DNA of 64,000 nucleotides from Hysterangium stoloniferum (Eukaryota > Basidiomycota > Agaricomycetes > Hysterangiales > Hysterangiaceae), in contig WHVD01000049.1 in assembly GCA_015178975.1 (NCBI GenBank), positions 518,478 through 582,477 of the forward strand, in the 5' to 3' direction. This document shows positions 1-13,476 of this stretch, in pieces. The position numbers were made by a program, and so were the translations under genes. Below the pieces are notes generated by a model. It was not told the DNA's origin, ran no database searches, and worked only from the letters and a program-made list of their open reading frames with translations. Every line of letters begins with the position of its first letter. Position 1 is the stretch's first letter.

Positions 1-99
1 AGTGCGTGATGAGACGGACATTAGTACACTCTACAACAACAACGACGACAGTCACTCCCAAACAGCAAAGAAAGACCAGCAAACCCAACAGTCCACACA

Positions 100-1629
100 T
101 CACGACAGCATCCCCGTCGCAAACGGATAGTCGATGTATCCCTTTCCAGGATCGACACCCGGGCGGCCGTTGACGGTCTTGAAGTCGATCGGGATGTCGG
201 CGGGGAGGCCCCGCTCGACACGCAGCTGCAGATCGGGATGCGATATCCACAGGCGTCCGAAGACGACGGCGTCCACGTGGCCGTGGCGCAGCAGCGTCTC
301 TGCTTCGCCGATGGAGACCCCGGCGTTCAGGAAGAGGTACGGGCGGCGTATATGCGCCCTGTACGTCTCGAGGACGTCGTGTGGCGTCGCGCGCAGGTGG
401 CCTGGGTAAAGGCAAGGATGTGAGCTGCGAGAGGAGCCACAGACCGACTGGGATGCGTACCTCCAATCTTGGGGTCGTGCGTCTCCAGGTACCGCACCAA
501 GGTGATGTACAGGACCTTCAGCATGTCCAGTTGCTGGATGAGGTACGAGAATGTGTCCACCGTGTCTCGCAGAGGCATGCCGACGTCGTTGAGGCCACCA
601 GACGGACTCAACTTGATGCCTACCCTATCATACCCCCACACCTCGATGAGGGCACGGATGACCTCTATGGTGAACCGCGCTCTATTTTGGACGGAGCCGC
701 CCCAATGATCCGTCCGCTGGTTACAGTTGAAATCCAGGAATTGGTGGGGGAGGTAGCCATTGCCAGCCTGGACTACTCCCGTGGGCGTCGTCAGCGGGCC
801 GTCACAAACGGTCTACACGGAAGCACCTACGTTCTACCCCGTCGAAGCCGGCCTGCTTCGCATTTTGCGCAGCGTTTTTGTACGCCAGGATGAGATCCCG
901 CGGATCGGGGATGGGGACGGGCTGCGCATCGCGTGAGATTGCATCGAGGCAAGGCGGCGCGGACAGAACACAGACCGTTACATAGCCAGGTATTCCAGGC
1001 AACAGATTAAACCTGCCACCGCGGGCGGGTATAGCGGACGGTGCAAATACGTTCTGTTGAGGGTAGACAGTTAGACACGGATAGCAGAGGTTAGACGACT
1101 TGAAATACCTTTCCCGAGGCTTTTTGTTCCGGCATGTCTGGATGACTGAGTCGTCCTACTGAAGTCGACTCGTGACACCGGCCGGAAAAGAAATAACGGA
1201 GAGAAAGACATACCATGCCATAGCTATACCGTCGCAAGTCAAATACTGAGAGACGTATCATGTAGATTTCAGAACGTACCTGGCAGAAGATCGTGCCGCC
1301 TGCTCTGTGCACTGAGCGGATTACTTTCGACCAGGCAGATACCTGCTCGGCGTTCCAAATTCCTGGCGCATTTGGCCACTCAGTTCTAATGGCCAGAATG
1401 AGCGTCGTCCCCTGCGAGATTGTGAACCATAAACGCACCCTTGTTGGCAGATCAACGTGCCTTCCGTTATTATCAACCCTGCACCGCCTATGACGCGTTG
1501 GGTGTAATACTCGGCGTTGTACTCGTTGGGAATGCTCCCTGTAGCGCGGTTGCGAGTCATTGCAGCATGTATATTTCGGTTTCTCAACTCGAGTTCGCCA
1601 AGTATGAGTGGCTCGCTCAAGGAAGGCAT
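100..1629 (-). CDS. Old yellow enzyme (NADH:flavin oxidoreductase), paralogue 1
   Basis: FMN-dependent ene-reductase/NADH oxidase of the OYE family, probably cytosolic, reducing activated alkenes with NAD(P)H. The spliced minus-strand reading follows the TIM barrel: MPSLSEPLILGELELRNR at the start, [52 protein letters not shown], then RTDHWGGSVQNRARF, a glycine-rich phosphate-binding part (LFLNAGVSIGEAE), VVFGRLWISHPDLQ and a C-terminal GYIDYPFATGMLS. The ATG at 1629 is chosen because it aligns with the start of the 13477 paralogue; the frame is open further upstream but without an ATG that fits. At least five short introns are visible, the first with donor GTGCGT after CQQG. It lacks the early intron found in paralogue 2. 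The usual His-x-x-Asn substrate pair reads Gln-Ala-Gly-Asn, so the His is replaced. No stop or frameshift was seen; it looks intact. Confidence 0.85.
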
Positions 1630-4600
1630 GCTAGATATCTGGTCGATGTCGATGTCTTGGACAATAGACACATTTATCGAAAGGGTTGGAGCGGCGAAGT
1701 GACCGCGTAGCTGGTGCAGTTAGGTGGCCTTAAGTAGAGAGATCGTGTGAACCATGCGTAAGGAGAGAATACCCTTGACGTTGCTCAAGCCCCTTGTCAG
1801 GGATAAAAGAATTAGGAATCTCAATCGAGCTGATTTAGAGATGAATGAGAGCGCTTGCATGTTTGCCAATCGGAGTTACCCCAAGGAAACAATTAAGGCA
1901 GTGCAAAGCGGCTTCCTTGGACTTGGGCAGTTTCCTTAGATCCTACCACCGCATCGGGTCGGTGCATCTCTAGCGGTCTTCATGACCTCCACATATATTG
2001 CTCTCGATCATTTCTGCACCAGTAACAGTTAGTACCCGCTTCCATTTTGCACTCGCTTGTCAGAGTGCGGGCCTGTGCTGCCGGAGGTAGGCACCGTTCT
2101 GGCCTCCTCTTTAATATATCCTTTTCAAGAGCAAGCCCGTCTGATGACGAAAACTCCTTGCCCATCCTCAATAAACTTTCCGGGCATGTGGTCCGATCTT
2201 CCTGCCCATGTCTTCAGCTTGTCCTTCACTTTCCCGCGGCTAACCTCGGCATTGCAAGCAAAAGCCCCTCACGTTTCACACTTGCGCCGTTTCTCGATAG
2301 CCTCTCGGGGTTTCTGTGGTAACAGGAGCACGACGTTAGCTTCGAGGTCCAGAGCGAGCGGCACTGTCAAGTGACGTTTGTTAATGATGTACGCCCAGGT
2401 TGAAAGACACTCCAGTTGTCACACAGCCACACCCGTAATTATTATGATGTGTGTCCAAGCACCTCCACGTCTATCTTACCGTCGCGTACTTGTCACTTCC
2501 TAGCGTTCCAACCGACTAGATCTTTCGTTCCTGTCTTGGTGTTACGTTTCTCAGCCCAGGAGGGACCCACCATGCCTTCATCCCCAAGCCTCGAAAAAGC
2601 TACTACAATCTTCTTTGGCGCGCCAAGCCCACACGAGGATCGACACGAGTCATGGGATCCGAAATACAAGAAAGAAGATCTACACCAGCTGTCTATATTC
2701 CTCCGTAGACATTCTATGACCTTTCGGTTTATAATTCAGGGCCCATCTATGCTAACGCCTGTACCTTCATCTCTGTAGACATGAACCAATAGGGCCGCAG
2801 ATGGATCAAAGAGTCATGTCCGTTATCGGCTTACGTAAGCTTCCCTATAAGATCTTGGGAAAACCAAACGAGGTTCTAGCAATAATTAAACCCTAATTGA
2901 TCATACGGTTTACTTATATAAAATACGCTCTCTCTTTTTTATTTTTCTTTATACCGCGACTTTTATACCCCCTTATTCATTTGGGCTTTGTCTTGACAAC
3001 CGTGAAGATTTTACTTTTCGGAGACCGCTTTGACCGTTTTTGTATGGCGCTACGCCGTGCCAACTGCTTGAGAATAGATCATCGGAAGAAGCTGCCTATC
3101 CGGCTTGGCTGTCTGACTGGTGACCTGTGGCCGTGCCCGAGTTCAACTGCACTTATAGACGACCTGTTGTTTATATATTTTTTGCATTTGCGGCGCCACA
3201 CTCTGCGAGGGGTTGATGATGCGAGCACTGGAACAACCGACCATTGGTGCCACAATATACACACCGGGAGCCGTGTCAGTGCGCTATCTCCGGTATTGCT
3301 TTCTGATGTCTCTTTGATGTAATATAGCCTTTTGCGGACATCCTTATCCAGGACTGCCTGATGCCTGAGCTGCGGCTGCCTTCAGAACTCGACTGATAAT
3401 GACGACTCCGGACATTGCAAGCTGAGTTCGGGTCTCACCAAATCCCGCCGTCTAGTGTTTACTAGAGACGTGTGCTTCTTAATATGGTTTGATGACTCGA
3501 TGACGCACGATGACCGTTGAACGTTGAACCACGGGCCCACGGAAGTGGTCGGGGTCGAGCTCGCCTAACACGCGGGCTTAGGCCGATACTTCAGTATTGT
3601 ACTGGAACATGGGTGAACACCCTGTAGGATTTATGAAAAATGCGTCAGTCAGATCATAAACCTACTTTCAAACCATGTTCAACCGGATTACTATGTACCA
3701 ACTTGGTACATACGATGAGTAACCCCGATGATGTGCCGCCATAGTATATTCAACATAGAAAATAAGGTAAAACTAAGATTAAGAGTAAGACGATATCATT
3801 GGCTATTTGTGGGAAATCATCGCGGAAGCTCGGAGGGTAAGAAGACCTGCTTTGGAAACGCGGAGAAGCCTATACAAAACTGGCAAGGGGGAAGTCTGCC
3901 GTAATCATATGTGCTGGGCACAATGCGCTATCTTACAATACCTTAACTAAAAGTTCCGTTGTTGCAGGAGATTCGATTCCGCCGTTTGGATCTAAACAGC
4001 CTTTAAGTGCTCCGGCAAATCACGGTTCCGCGTATAAGGATTGACTGGAAAAAGAATGAACAGTCGCTACCAGCTTCTATCCACTTAGTCAAGTAAGGCG
4101 AATGTATATATATAAATAAGGGCTGCTACCCGGAATTCAGTGCTTGCCACAAAGAGCATAGTTGCTTAAAGGGGCACACGCCGGTCAGGACGGGTCAAAG
4201 AATATCGCCACTCTTTTCACGGTTCCCAAGGCTAATCTCCAAGAGGGTAGATTAAGGCTGGATTAGGGCGATCGATCTTCTTGAAGACGCCACACATGCG
4301 AAATGCTCAGGCGATCGATCTCCTGAATCCTATACAGTACCTGACACATCCCTGGCTCGGCACGGCATTTCAGAACAACGGCTGTCCAGTCTAAATGCCG
4401 GACCTGATACGAGCACAAGTTTTCATGACATCTTCTATCAGTTCCGACTTCGAACGAGGACGACTCGCTCACCCTCAGGTCCCGCCGTTCACTTCCATGG
4501 CTGCCTGCGTATAGAACAGACATGAATTACTCATCGACGTACTAGTTTGCGGTTTGGCTGATGCCACTTCAGAGGTGACAGTAGTTGGGGGTGAGGTACT

Positions 4601-4670
4601 AGCGGGAACGTGGCTCAACATACTTATACAGAGGTGGAAGAAATACAGCGAACACAATACATATCGATTT
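1630..4670. other. Intergenic stretch without recognisable gene
   Basis: About 3 kb between the OYE gene and the end of POL2. Open frames at 2416-2778 and 2897-3322 (plus) have no recognisable domain, no clear splice partners and unremarkable composition. A TATATATATAAATAAG stretch near 4105 is AT-rich but has no gene after it. I see no gene, RNA or transposon end here. Confidence 0.5.
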
Positions 4671-7600
4671 CTACCAGTTTTCTAAAGCAATCTGAGCACA
4701 GTCCTACAAAGAGTGCCATCAGCGTATGGACGTCATAGCATGCATAAAGAACATACCTTGAGTCTGTAGAGATTGTGCACCGTAGCGACATTAACGATTG
4801 TGCGCAACTTACGTCGGTATTCAGCCGTATTAAGGGTAAATTGATATGCACCCGAACACTGGCAGTGCCGCGAGACGTTGTCCGACCGCATCTGCTTGCA
4901 TTTACCACACTTCAAGTCCTGCGGTGCAAAGTTCGTCTCCAAACGGTACACCATGGAAATCAGCGCAAACTCGATGGCCAGTCGGTCGTATTCGCAGGCG
5001 CACTTGATGCATTTCCATTTAGTAATCGCACGGGCATTCGAGGGGAAGAGATCTGCATCTCGACAAAAGTCGAAATCGCGGATAAAACTGCAGTATTGAC
5101 AGATGACCATCTGCAGTTTGAGGGGTTCACAGGGATTTCGGAAAATGGCTTCATCTGCGAACTCCCTGACGCCAACCAAGTCGAGAAGATTCCGCTTCAA
5201 GATCCCGATCTCGATGCTGAATTCTTTTGCTAGCCCAAACACGGCGCAGGCCATCTTCACGAACTCGAGCGGGGGATTCGACATATTCAAGTGAGAACCA
5301 GGCAAAATCGGGAAAGTGAAGTCCAAATCCGGGTCATCATGCATCATCGACTCCTTGTACTGTTCGAGGATATGTGACACCGTCTTTAACATTCTTCGAG
5401 TAAGACGCTGCGTGATGAAATTCCGACACGTTTCCATCTCCTTTTGTTTTACGGCGTCATACTGAGGACCATCTTGTGAGAGATTTTCGAGAATGCGCAT
5501 GGGCGTCCGAGAAGACTCGTTGGTCGTCCGTTTGATCTTGTTCATCTCCACAATGAACAACTTCGTCATTTCCATAAATGGCGGCTGGACAGCAGGGGGT
5601 AAAAATCGTTGTATATTCCAATCCACTGCCACAGTGAGATTCTTCGGCGCTTGCGCAACCAAGGGATCTTCGCAGATTATAGCTCCACAATTGACGTTAT
5701 CCATGTACAATAGAAAATCGTAAAAGGCATCTGTCTCCATGTAAATATGCTTAAAAAGCTCATGGGACGTGACGGCCGAGGTGATATACTTCGCGTATGC
5801 GTGTGCCGTCCCAGGAGGCTTCGAAGTCACCAGTAAAATGCGGGAAAAGTCCGCGAAAACGACGCTAGACCCAAGTCGTTTGAATTCTGCCAACAGTTGA
5901 ACAAATGTTTTCCGCATGAGCCCGTGAATAAAGCGCTGCAAGTTAGGCTCGAACATATGGGAGGCCGACGAGTACACCCATCGCCAAAAGTGGTCGACCG
6001 CGAGGTCTGCCGGGCCAGCCAATTGACCTGCCTTGTCCAACAACCAAGCTTTAACCATAGACTTCACAATCCCAAAGACTTGTGGTGAAATGGCGGAGTC
6101 ACCTAGCGTGATACTCGCATGTTGCCCCGGGTGTGAATAATCATCCAACGTATGTGATGTCGAATCAAATGCCGTCGAGCCACCACTTCCTTCCATCTCA
6201 TTGACAATAGCTGACTGTAAGACTGCATCTACAGCAAGATTCCGCAGTTGGATAGACAAACAAACATTGGAGTAACACCCTGGAGCATGGAACTCAGGAT
6301 TGATAAGATCCTCGGCTATCTTAAGATCGTCTTCCATCCCACCGAGATCGGGCTGCTCGCTTGATGACCACCACAAAAGGATGTCCTGCTTCTGGAGACG
6401 CCTGGAGAATTCGACATCCGCCATCAAAAGAGTGTAGTCGCCTTCGATATGACCGATAGGTATGTCGTAATATATGGCTTGTTCCCTTGTCCTGTGAAGC
6501 CATTGTCCGACAAACAAATATCGACTGAGCATCTTTTTGGTCACGTCGGTCTGCCACGGGAATACATCGAGTGAATGGGCTGCGCGGTTACTGGGCATCA
6601 TGATGACAGGGAATTTTGGTAGCTTGGGTATATGGGTGTCGAAGTACGATAGGTCTTTCCCCGAGGACACCACGAGGATATAGGAATGGTTTTCTAACAG
6701 TCCCAGTTCCCGCGAAATGGCTTTTAGTGCAGTAAGGTCGTTCCCATGATATGATGTCGTAAATGCAAGGTTTTTTGGATACTCTAATAATGACGGCTCG
6801 TCCCCGATCTGTTTCAAATACTCGTGGTATAACTCTTGCATGCGAACTAATGGCTGTCGCCTAGTTGCAGGATCTACGATGTGTAGATGAACGCTGCCGT
6901 TCGGACTGAACAGCCCAAAGACGTGTACGGGTGCAGTGGATGCGGCTGAATGAAACAGGAACATATATTTGAACGATTGGCCGCTATCCATATACTTGTG
7001 TTTGGATAGTGACGACGGCGCTTTCGCAAGTTGTTCCAAGTCGAATCCTACGTCGCGGGCTCGATTTAGCGTTATCTCTCCTTGATTCTCTGCTGAGCAT
7101 GCTGTCCCGAGTTTAAGGATTGCTCGCATGACAAGTGGAATCTGTGAGGATTATCTAAACAATACCGGGGCGATGCAAGGAAGAAAACATACCTGTAGCT
7201 CGAACACACCATCGACATTCGGATTGTTCACCAAATTTATGAAATGCGATTCCTCGCGAATGTAATAATCCTCCGAAGTTGTAACCTTATAAAGATTGAG
7301 GCAAGGGTGATTTCTCGGCAGAGTACGTGTTAATTTTTCATGCGAATAACTTTCGTCAAATACATCGTCGTCGGGTATTGTCTTCAAATTGAGATAAAAC
7401 TCTCGGGGTATACGGAGCGTGATAGGGACCAATTCTGCATCCACAGCTAGCCACAAGATAAACCGACCTGGGCCACGTCCAGGACGAATTTGAACAATGT
7501 CCCATGAATGAGATGTTCGTACTTTAGCGCCACGGAACATGGAAGGAACTACCTGTGCCGTCGAACCACCAAGCCGAACCTCTCGCGCTTCTTTCCACCG

Positions 7601-10600
7601 CGGACGAATGGCCTTCAACCACGCAGAATAGTTTACTGTAGCATCAGGCAACGGTTTCTTGCGCGCGACGGCGCCTACTTTCTTTTCAATGCTGCGCTTC
7701 GTGATAGCCACGCGGGGCTTCTCGGTGGCAGGCGGTCGTCCAATATCTTCTATGTCGACTTCAGCATGGTCGCTGGAAGGCTTCTTTGGTTTCGGCATCG
7801 CCTTGAAAAATTCGGTGAGTTTATGCTGTTGGAATTTGTCTTCCAGGGCAGCGACACGCCTATGAAGCCAATCTGGATGTCGAATTCTCGGGACGGGATT
7901 TGATACTTTCTGCATGGCAGCCGGAATAGTGATGAGCTTTTGAATGACAGATCCGAGTCGCTCGATGTAATAATTCCAATCAAGGATTGATCGTAGGTCA
8001 AAATTAGCCAAACTATTGTCTTTGAGCCATTTGCGCAGATATGTGCGCTTCACACTTTCCTCCGCAGAAAATATCGCAATAGGAACAGCACGTTCGGTGA
8101 CCGGGGCTCCAATTGGCTTACCAGAAATGATGAACTTGCATGCGAGACCTTTATCCTTGACCATCTGGTCACCCAAAAATTCTGCCAGTCGTTTTGCGGT
8201 ACTGATCGACGTCGATTTTTGACCGCCGTATTCCGCCAACGTTTTGGACATACTTCGGTTTTCGGCAATGAGTTCTACAAGTTCGTCGTCCCCCAAGCTT
8301 TCACCCTTGGTGAAGAGAACGTCCAACCAACGATCGGCTACTTCGGCCACTGCTTTATAACATTCCTCAGTAGTAGAGCCCAGCAGGAATTTCTCAAAAA
8401 TTTGAGACTGGAAAATCTTAATCAGCTGTAACTCTCCACGCCGCTTAACCTCAAAACCTTTAAGCTCGGCTAAAGACCCATCGTCGTTGAATACAGCATA
8501 TCGCTTCTTCAAAAGTTTGTCTTCTTCCTTCGAGGACGGCAAGATCATAGCCTTATACGGTCCATCAAGCTCAAAGAAGATCGAATTCTCACTGTGGACG
8601 ACATAACGGCCTGTTGTCTTGTCATAATCGTGATACTGGTGGTTCGTGAATTGGTCATGAACAAGATGGTTCAGCATTGTGCAGGGGTACGAAAACGCGA
8701 CAGGCTTGCCCTTTACGACTTGGAACGTGAAGTTTTCGGGGAATGTCCCAGGTAACATGCACCAGATTCCATCCGTGTCCAGTTCAAGCGGACGGCCGAT
8801 CTGCTCGACGAGCTGCCGCGCCATTTGGATGATGGTAGCGCCGGTGAGACATGTTATCCCAGCCATTTCCATTGAATGCCACCGTGCCCCCTTTCGCATA
8901 ACATAGCCGTAGAAAGAATTGAGAATACATTTGTGGGCAAGTTGCAGCGAGTCGTATACCACAACGAGCTTTTTGGCCTCGTCAATCTGAGCCATGGAGC
9001 TTCCATCGCCCAACAATGAGTCGAGGTTCTTCTTCCATGTCTTGAGAAGTCCTTTATATTCGTATCGTCGATCGCGGAAGCGTCGCACGGTGTCGACATA
9101 GAAAGGATTTTCCCGCTGACAGATGATGGACTGGCGCTTCACAATCTTAGTGTCCTTGGTCTTCTTATACACCTTCCGCGAATAATCTCCAAGCCGTTTA
9201 TGCAATAAAGCCGCTTGTTCCGCATCGGTCAAATCCATAAAGCGCCTCTTTGGATCGTTCGGTCGCTTCCCGGGGAAACTCTCCTGATTCAAAGCATGCT
9301 TCACCATGTTATACTCGTCTCGATGCGCTGGGAAGAACTCTCCACGCCATGCCCACGTCATGCGCCTATCGCAGGTCTTATCCGGTCTATTATAGTCACA
9401 TACCGCACAAACAGATTCATCAACGACAGAATCGGGTTGTAGACGATTAGACAACATGATGTTGGGGTACATGGCTGCAACGTCCAAATGATAGATGAGA
9501 GGATTGTTGATGCGGATGGGATTATCTCGTAATTCCTCAAGCGCTATCTGGATCTTTGCTTTTACTTCGTCATAGTTGGTGACGTTTTCAAGAGGCATCT
9601 GGGATTCCTCCACGATACAGAAAGTCAGGGCAGCGTCGAGCTGGTCGATTAGCTACATGTACAATGACTTAATGCATATTTATGAAGAAGAGGAGACACG
9701 ACGAGTACCTGCTGCACGGCTTCAGGGACGATCTTGAAGTGTGTTGCTATATCGCTTCGGAAGACGCCTGCTTCAAGAGCCTCGACGTGCCCACCAACAT
9801 AAGTCTCCGAGGCCAGTAGATGACCCTCAAACATGTTACCGTGGGGATCTTCATGACGGTTAGGCATAATAATTTCACCACGATAGGCTTCGACCTATTG
9901 AGGTGGGTAAATCAGGACGCAGACAATGCAAAAGTTGGGCATACCATCAGAAGGGTTTCGCAGAGTGTACCACTACCTTTGCGCAGAACTTCATCGGGGT
10001 TAAGTGGAATAATGTTACACAAGGAGAAGATGAATGGATGAACGTATTTCATGTACAGATAATACGTGGCAACAGCATCTGACACGGAATATTGCGCAAG
10101 TACTTGCGGTTGCTCGATAGCATATCTGACGTATTCCTCAATATATTGCCAGGAAAAGAAATATAGTCCGAGTACTCACGGCGTCATGAGTTCAGGATCT
10201 AGTTCGATGGGATTATAGCCCAGTTTGGCCGTTGTAACAGCCTTCAAGCCTTGACTTCCTTGAGGTAAATACGAGTCTCTCTTAACCCAACGGAAGCAGT
10301 CCAAATGTGCGCAGGTTCGACTCTTGAATTCGTCTTCAGCGTCCTTCGCGAACCCAATCTCAAGGAACATATCAATGCCATGTACTTCCGCCCGCGCCCG
10401 TAGAAAAGGAAAATCGAAGAAATCTCCGTTAAAGGTGGCCATAACAGTAGGCTTTGCGGTTCTAACATGCTCAAAAAAGCGGCGAATGACTGCAGCCTAA
10501 GCAAGAAATGAATAGCGTGCATGCAACTCTGCAAAACCAGACGTACCTCGTCCGGCTCATTAAAACACGTGAAAGGACCTTCGTAACCATCCTTGGGTGT

Positions 10601-11883
10601 GTACTCGAAGTCCTCGATATCCTCGCTGACGATGTCACGATTTGTGATGAGAAAACCCTGCCCGTCGACCATGTATGAAATCATCATCACTTGATCTATA
10701 GCTTGATCCGGGAATTTGAGAGGTGCCTTGGTGGTTTCAATATCGTATGCCATTACCACGGGATCGGCACGTTTGACACGGTCAGGGAGGGGAGTGAAGG
10801 ACGGTGTGCCTTCAGTAAACGTGACAGCGTACCAGACACCAACTCGGATTTCTGTAAATCGTTAATGAGTACAGTACAACGTCGAGATGCTCTGATAGTA
10901 CCGTTGTCAATGGCCACGCGAAGATAATATGGCACATCATACTCTCTAATGTCGATGATGGCTTCTCGCGGGTCTTTGTCCTTGGAACCATTCCCGTTAG
11001 TTACATCGGCTTCCAAGCCCCAGGCAGTATGTTCTCCTTCACCATCAACCTGAACACGCATGGCAACTTCTGCATTCACTACCTCAGCATACGCATCAAC
11101 CGCATCCATCTTCTTGCCGTTTGCCAGTGCAAGAGGGAGCATGTCCCGGCGTACAGTGAGAAGGTCGGAGATGTTCCGAAAAGAGAGTTGCAGATATAGG
11201 CGACGATGTCCAAGCAAATGATTTGGCTGGTGGCGTTTTTGAGATTAGACGTCACATTACATGAAGAAGACTTGACGTACTAGCTTAAGGTCCTCTTTCT
11301 TTTCACGCGTTATTCTACAGATAACTCCTTCATACTTCTTCATGAGATATTCTTCAACCACCGTTTCCATACCAGCCTGTCGAAGGATGTAGTTTTAAGT
11401 GGGGCGAACATACGAAAAGTCGACATATTCACCTTGCAAGAGATATGGAAGTATGGCTCATATTGCAGTGTACACTTGAACATGCCTCCATCATCTTTAA
11501 TAAAATAATAATCAACAGCCGAAAGGCCCCCCGGCCAATCTGCATCTTTCACAAGTGTCTGTGCGCCGTGTCAGCTCAGACCTTCCGCTATTCAGAGGCT
11601 CTCCACTCACGGGATGCATATTAACGAGCCAGCCCTCTTGTCTTGGCCCTTCACTAAGCCGCGAGAATCCCATCTTCTCATCCACCTCATCGCTTACTTT
11701 GACAGATTCAAAGCGTTCTGCAATCTGCGTTCCGTCGTCGCCTCTTGCTGGTGCTGGCTGGTTACTCGACGATGCTCCTCCGCCTCCACGACCTCTACCA
11801 CGGCCACCGCGCCAGCTACCTCTATATCCTCCTCCTCTGGCACGTCGTGAGGATGTTAAGCCGAAGATTGCGCCTCTAGCCAT
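4671..11883 (-). CDS. POL2: DNA polymerase epsilon catalytic subunit
   Basis: Catalytic subunit of the leading-strand replicase, in the nucleus. The N-terminus has an Arg/Gly-rich tail ([12 protein letters not shown]) then [13 protein letters not shown]. Exonuclease motifs are present: Exo [15 protein letters not shown], Exo [18 protein letters not shown] and Exo [17 protein letters not shown] near 10060, all with their acidic residues. Polymerase motif A is [10 protein letters not shown], motif B is [18 protein letters not shown] and motif C is the epsilon-type ELDTDGIW. The long C-terminal inactive half follows (7129-4758), ending with paired cysteine clusters (CQYC..C.., [21 protein letters not shown]) that bind zinc or Fe-S. 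Large exons are 9.65-7.19 kb and 7.13-4.76 kb, with smaller exons upstream. The last intron starts GTATGT and ends TTTGTAG, leaving an 11-codon final exon (4703-4671) ending ALENW. No internal stop or frameshift; the length fits the family (about 2,200 residues). Confidence 0.95.
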
Positions 11884-13476
11884 TGGATGAGGCTTGAGGA
11901 AAGTAGAGGAAGTAGTGACAACGCGTATCACGTGAGCGGTAACGGAGTAACGCGTTCAATGATTATGTAACCAATAAAGCTAATTACATATTAAAAATCG
12001 CTTCCATCCAACCAAACCAGACATGTTAGTAGTCAGTACATAGTAACTTCTGGTATTATTTCCAGTAAGTATTTTTTGGCCCATTATAATGTTATTTTCA
12101 TGATAGCCTTGAGTCCTTTGCAAGTTAACACTCTCGGGAATTGCAAGCTTATGACTTACTTAAGGACCAAATATCGAAAATACAAACAACCCAGTATCTT
12201 ACGGGTAATAAATGAGAAAATAAGCTCAGATTTGATATGTGGGTCGTCCAGGTCAGCAGATAGAGCATTAATATTTCTGAGCCTAGTCTACAATGCAACA
12301 TCAGGGGAAATGTCTACACCCATTATGTAGGCTCCCTAGGCTCCCTAGATCTATAGTGAGCTTCTATACCGACTAGTAAATAGGGATCTCGCGAAAGTAG
12401 TGTGTCTAGCCGAGTCTAGCCGAGCTACCTAGCTCTCCTAGATGGCACTAGACAATATAGACGGGAGACTTACTGATCTTCCCACTTTCCTGATTGAGGC
12501 TTAGCTCATGCTGGTTTGATGAATTTCATGAGGGCAGCGAACAATTTCCAGATCACGTTACCTCAAGCCCTTCAAAGGAAATAATCCTTGCATGTTTGCA
12601 TGACCCCAACTGCGAATTGTACCATCTTGTCCGATCGGTGATTAATCATTTTTCGGATTACGAATACGCATGATGACAGGGGCAAACGCTATGCGATATG
12701 AACGAGGGCAGTCCGACTTCTCACAGGATAAAGAATACAAAATGAACTCACTTTAACAATTCTTACAATATATCCAATGCAACGAAATACACCTCGTCTA
12801 CCACGTGCGTTCTTGCGTGTTTGAAGTCGGGGCAGCGGGAGATTGGGGGGAAAGTACAAGGTGTTGAAGGAAAGAACTTATAGAGCTGGATGTTGACATT
12901 TTGAGCCACATCAGCTATCAGTGATAATGTGAATTCTTGAAACTTTGAACAAATAAATGTCTTTAAATAAGTATAAACTGTTTCCAGCGATCCGTTGCTA
13001 GCCGGCCTAGGTGAACTATCTAGTAAAAGCCTCCGCTTCCCAATTTCCCTGTTCAACTTATGCACTAGGCACCCTATTTCACTTTCCTGGTGCCACTCAG
13101 GAGAATTGACGAAGCAGCATAAGTGTTGCTTTTTCTTCTTTTAATCAGTTTTATAAAGGGTTGCTTCTGAAGCTGCTAGCTAGCGTTTAGGCAAAAGTGT
13201 TTGGGCTTGATTAGGCGAGCTCCGATCGGATGTACCTTCGATGCTTACGAAGGATGCTCTCTGTTATTGTTTTTGTCTCTCCGCTTATTCATTCAAAGCC
13301 TATTACATTACAGATGACTGTTCATCGGACTCCTGAAGGCCTTTCGTAACATTTCCATGGATCGTAGTCGGCAGTTAGGAATCATATAAAGAGCCCGAGG
13401 TTAACTACCTCTCAGCTCAAATCCACGAGCAAACAGCTTCTCTCTCAAACAATCAACTACTAGAACACTTTAAATC
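11884..13476. other. Divergent intergenic region between POL2 and OYE 2
   Basis: About 1.6 kb separating the divergently transcribed POL2 and the second OYE gene, so it should hold both promoters. A small direct duplication (GGCTCCCTAGGCTCCCTAG near 12330, and CTAGCCGAGTCTAGCCGAG near 12405) is the only local structure. No gene recognised. Confidence 0.5.

Noticed and set aside
2416..3322. Two plus-strand ORFs of 120 and 141 codons
   Set aside because: No recognisable domain, no supporting splice structure or neighbouring coding exons.
4878..9450. Many ORFs of 60-150 codons opposite POL2
   Set aside because: Shadows of the polymerase frame; no domain and no conservation expected.
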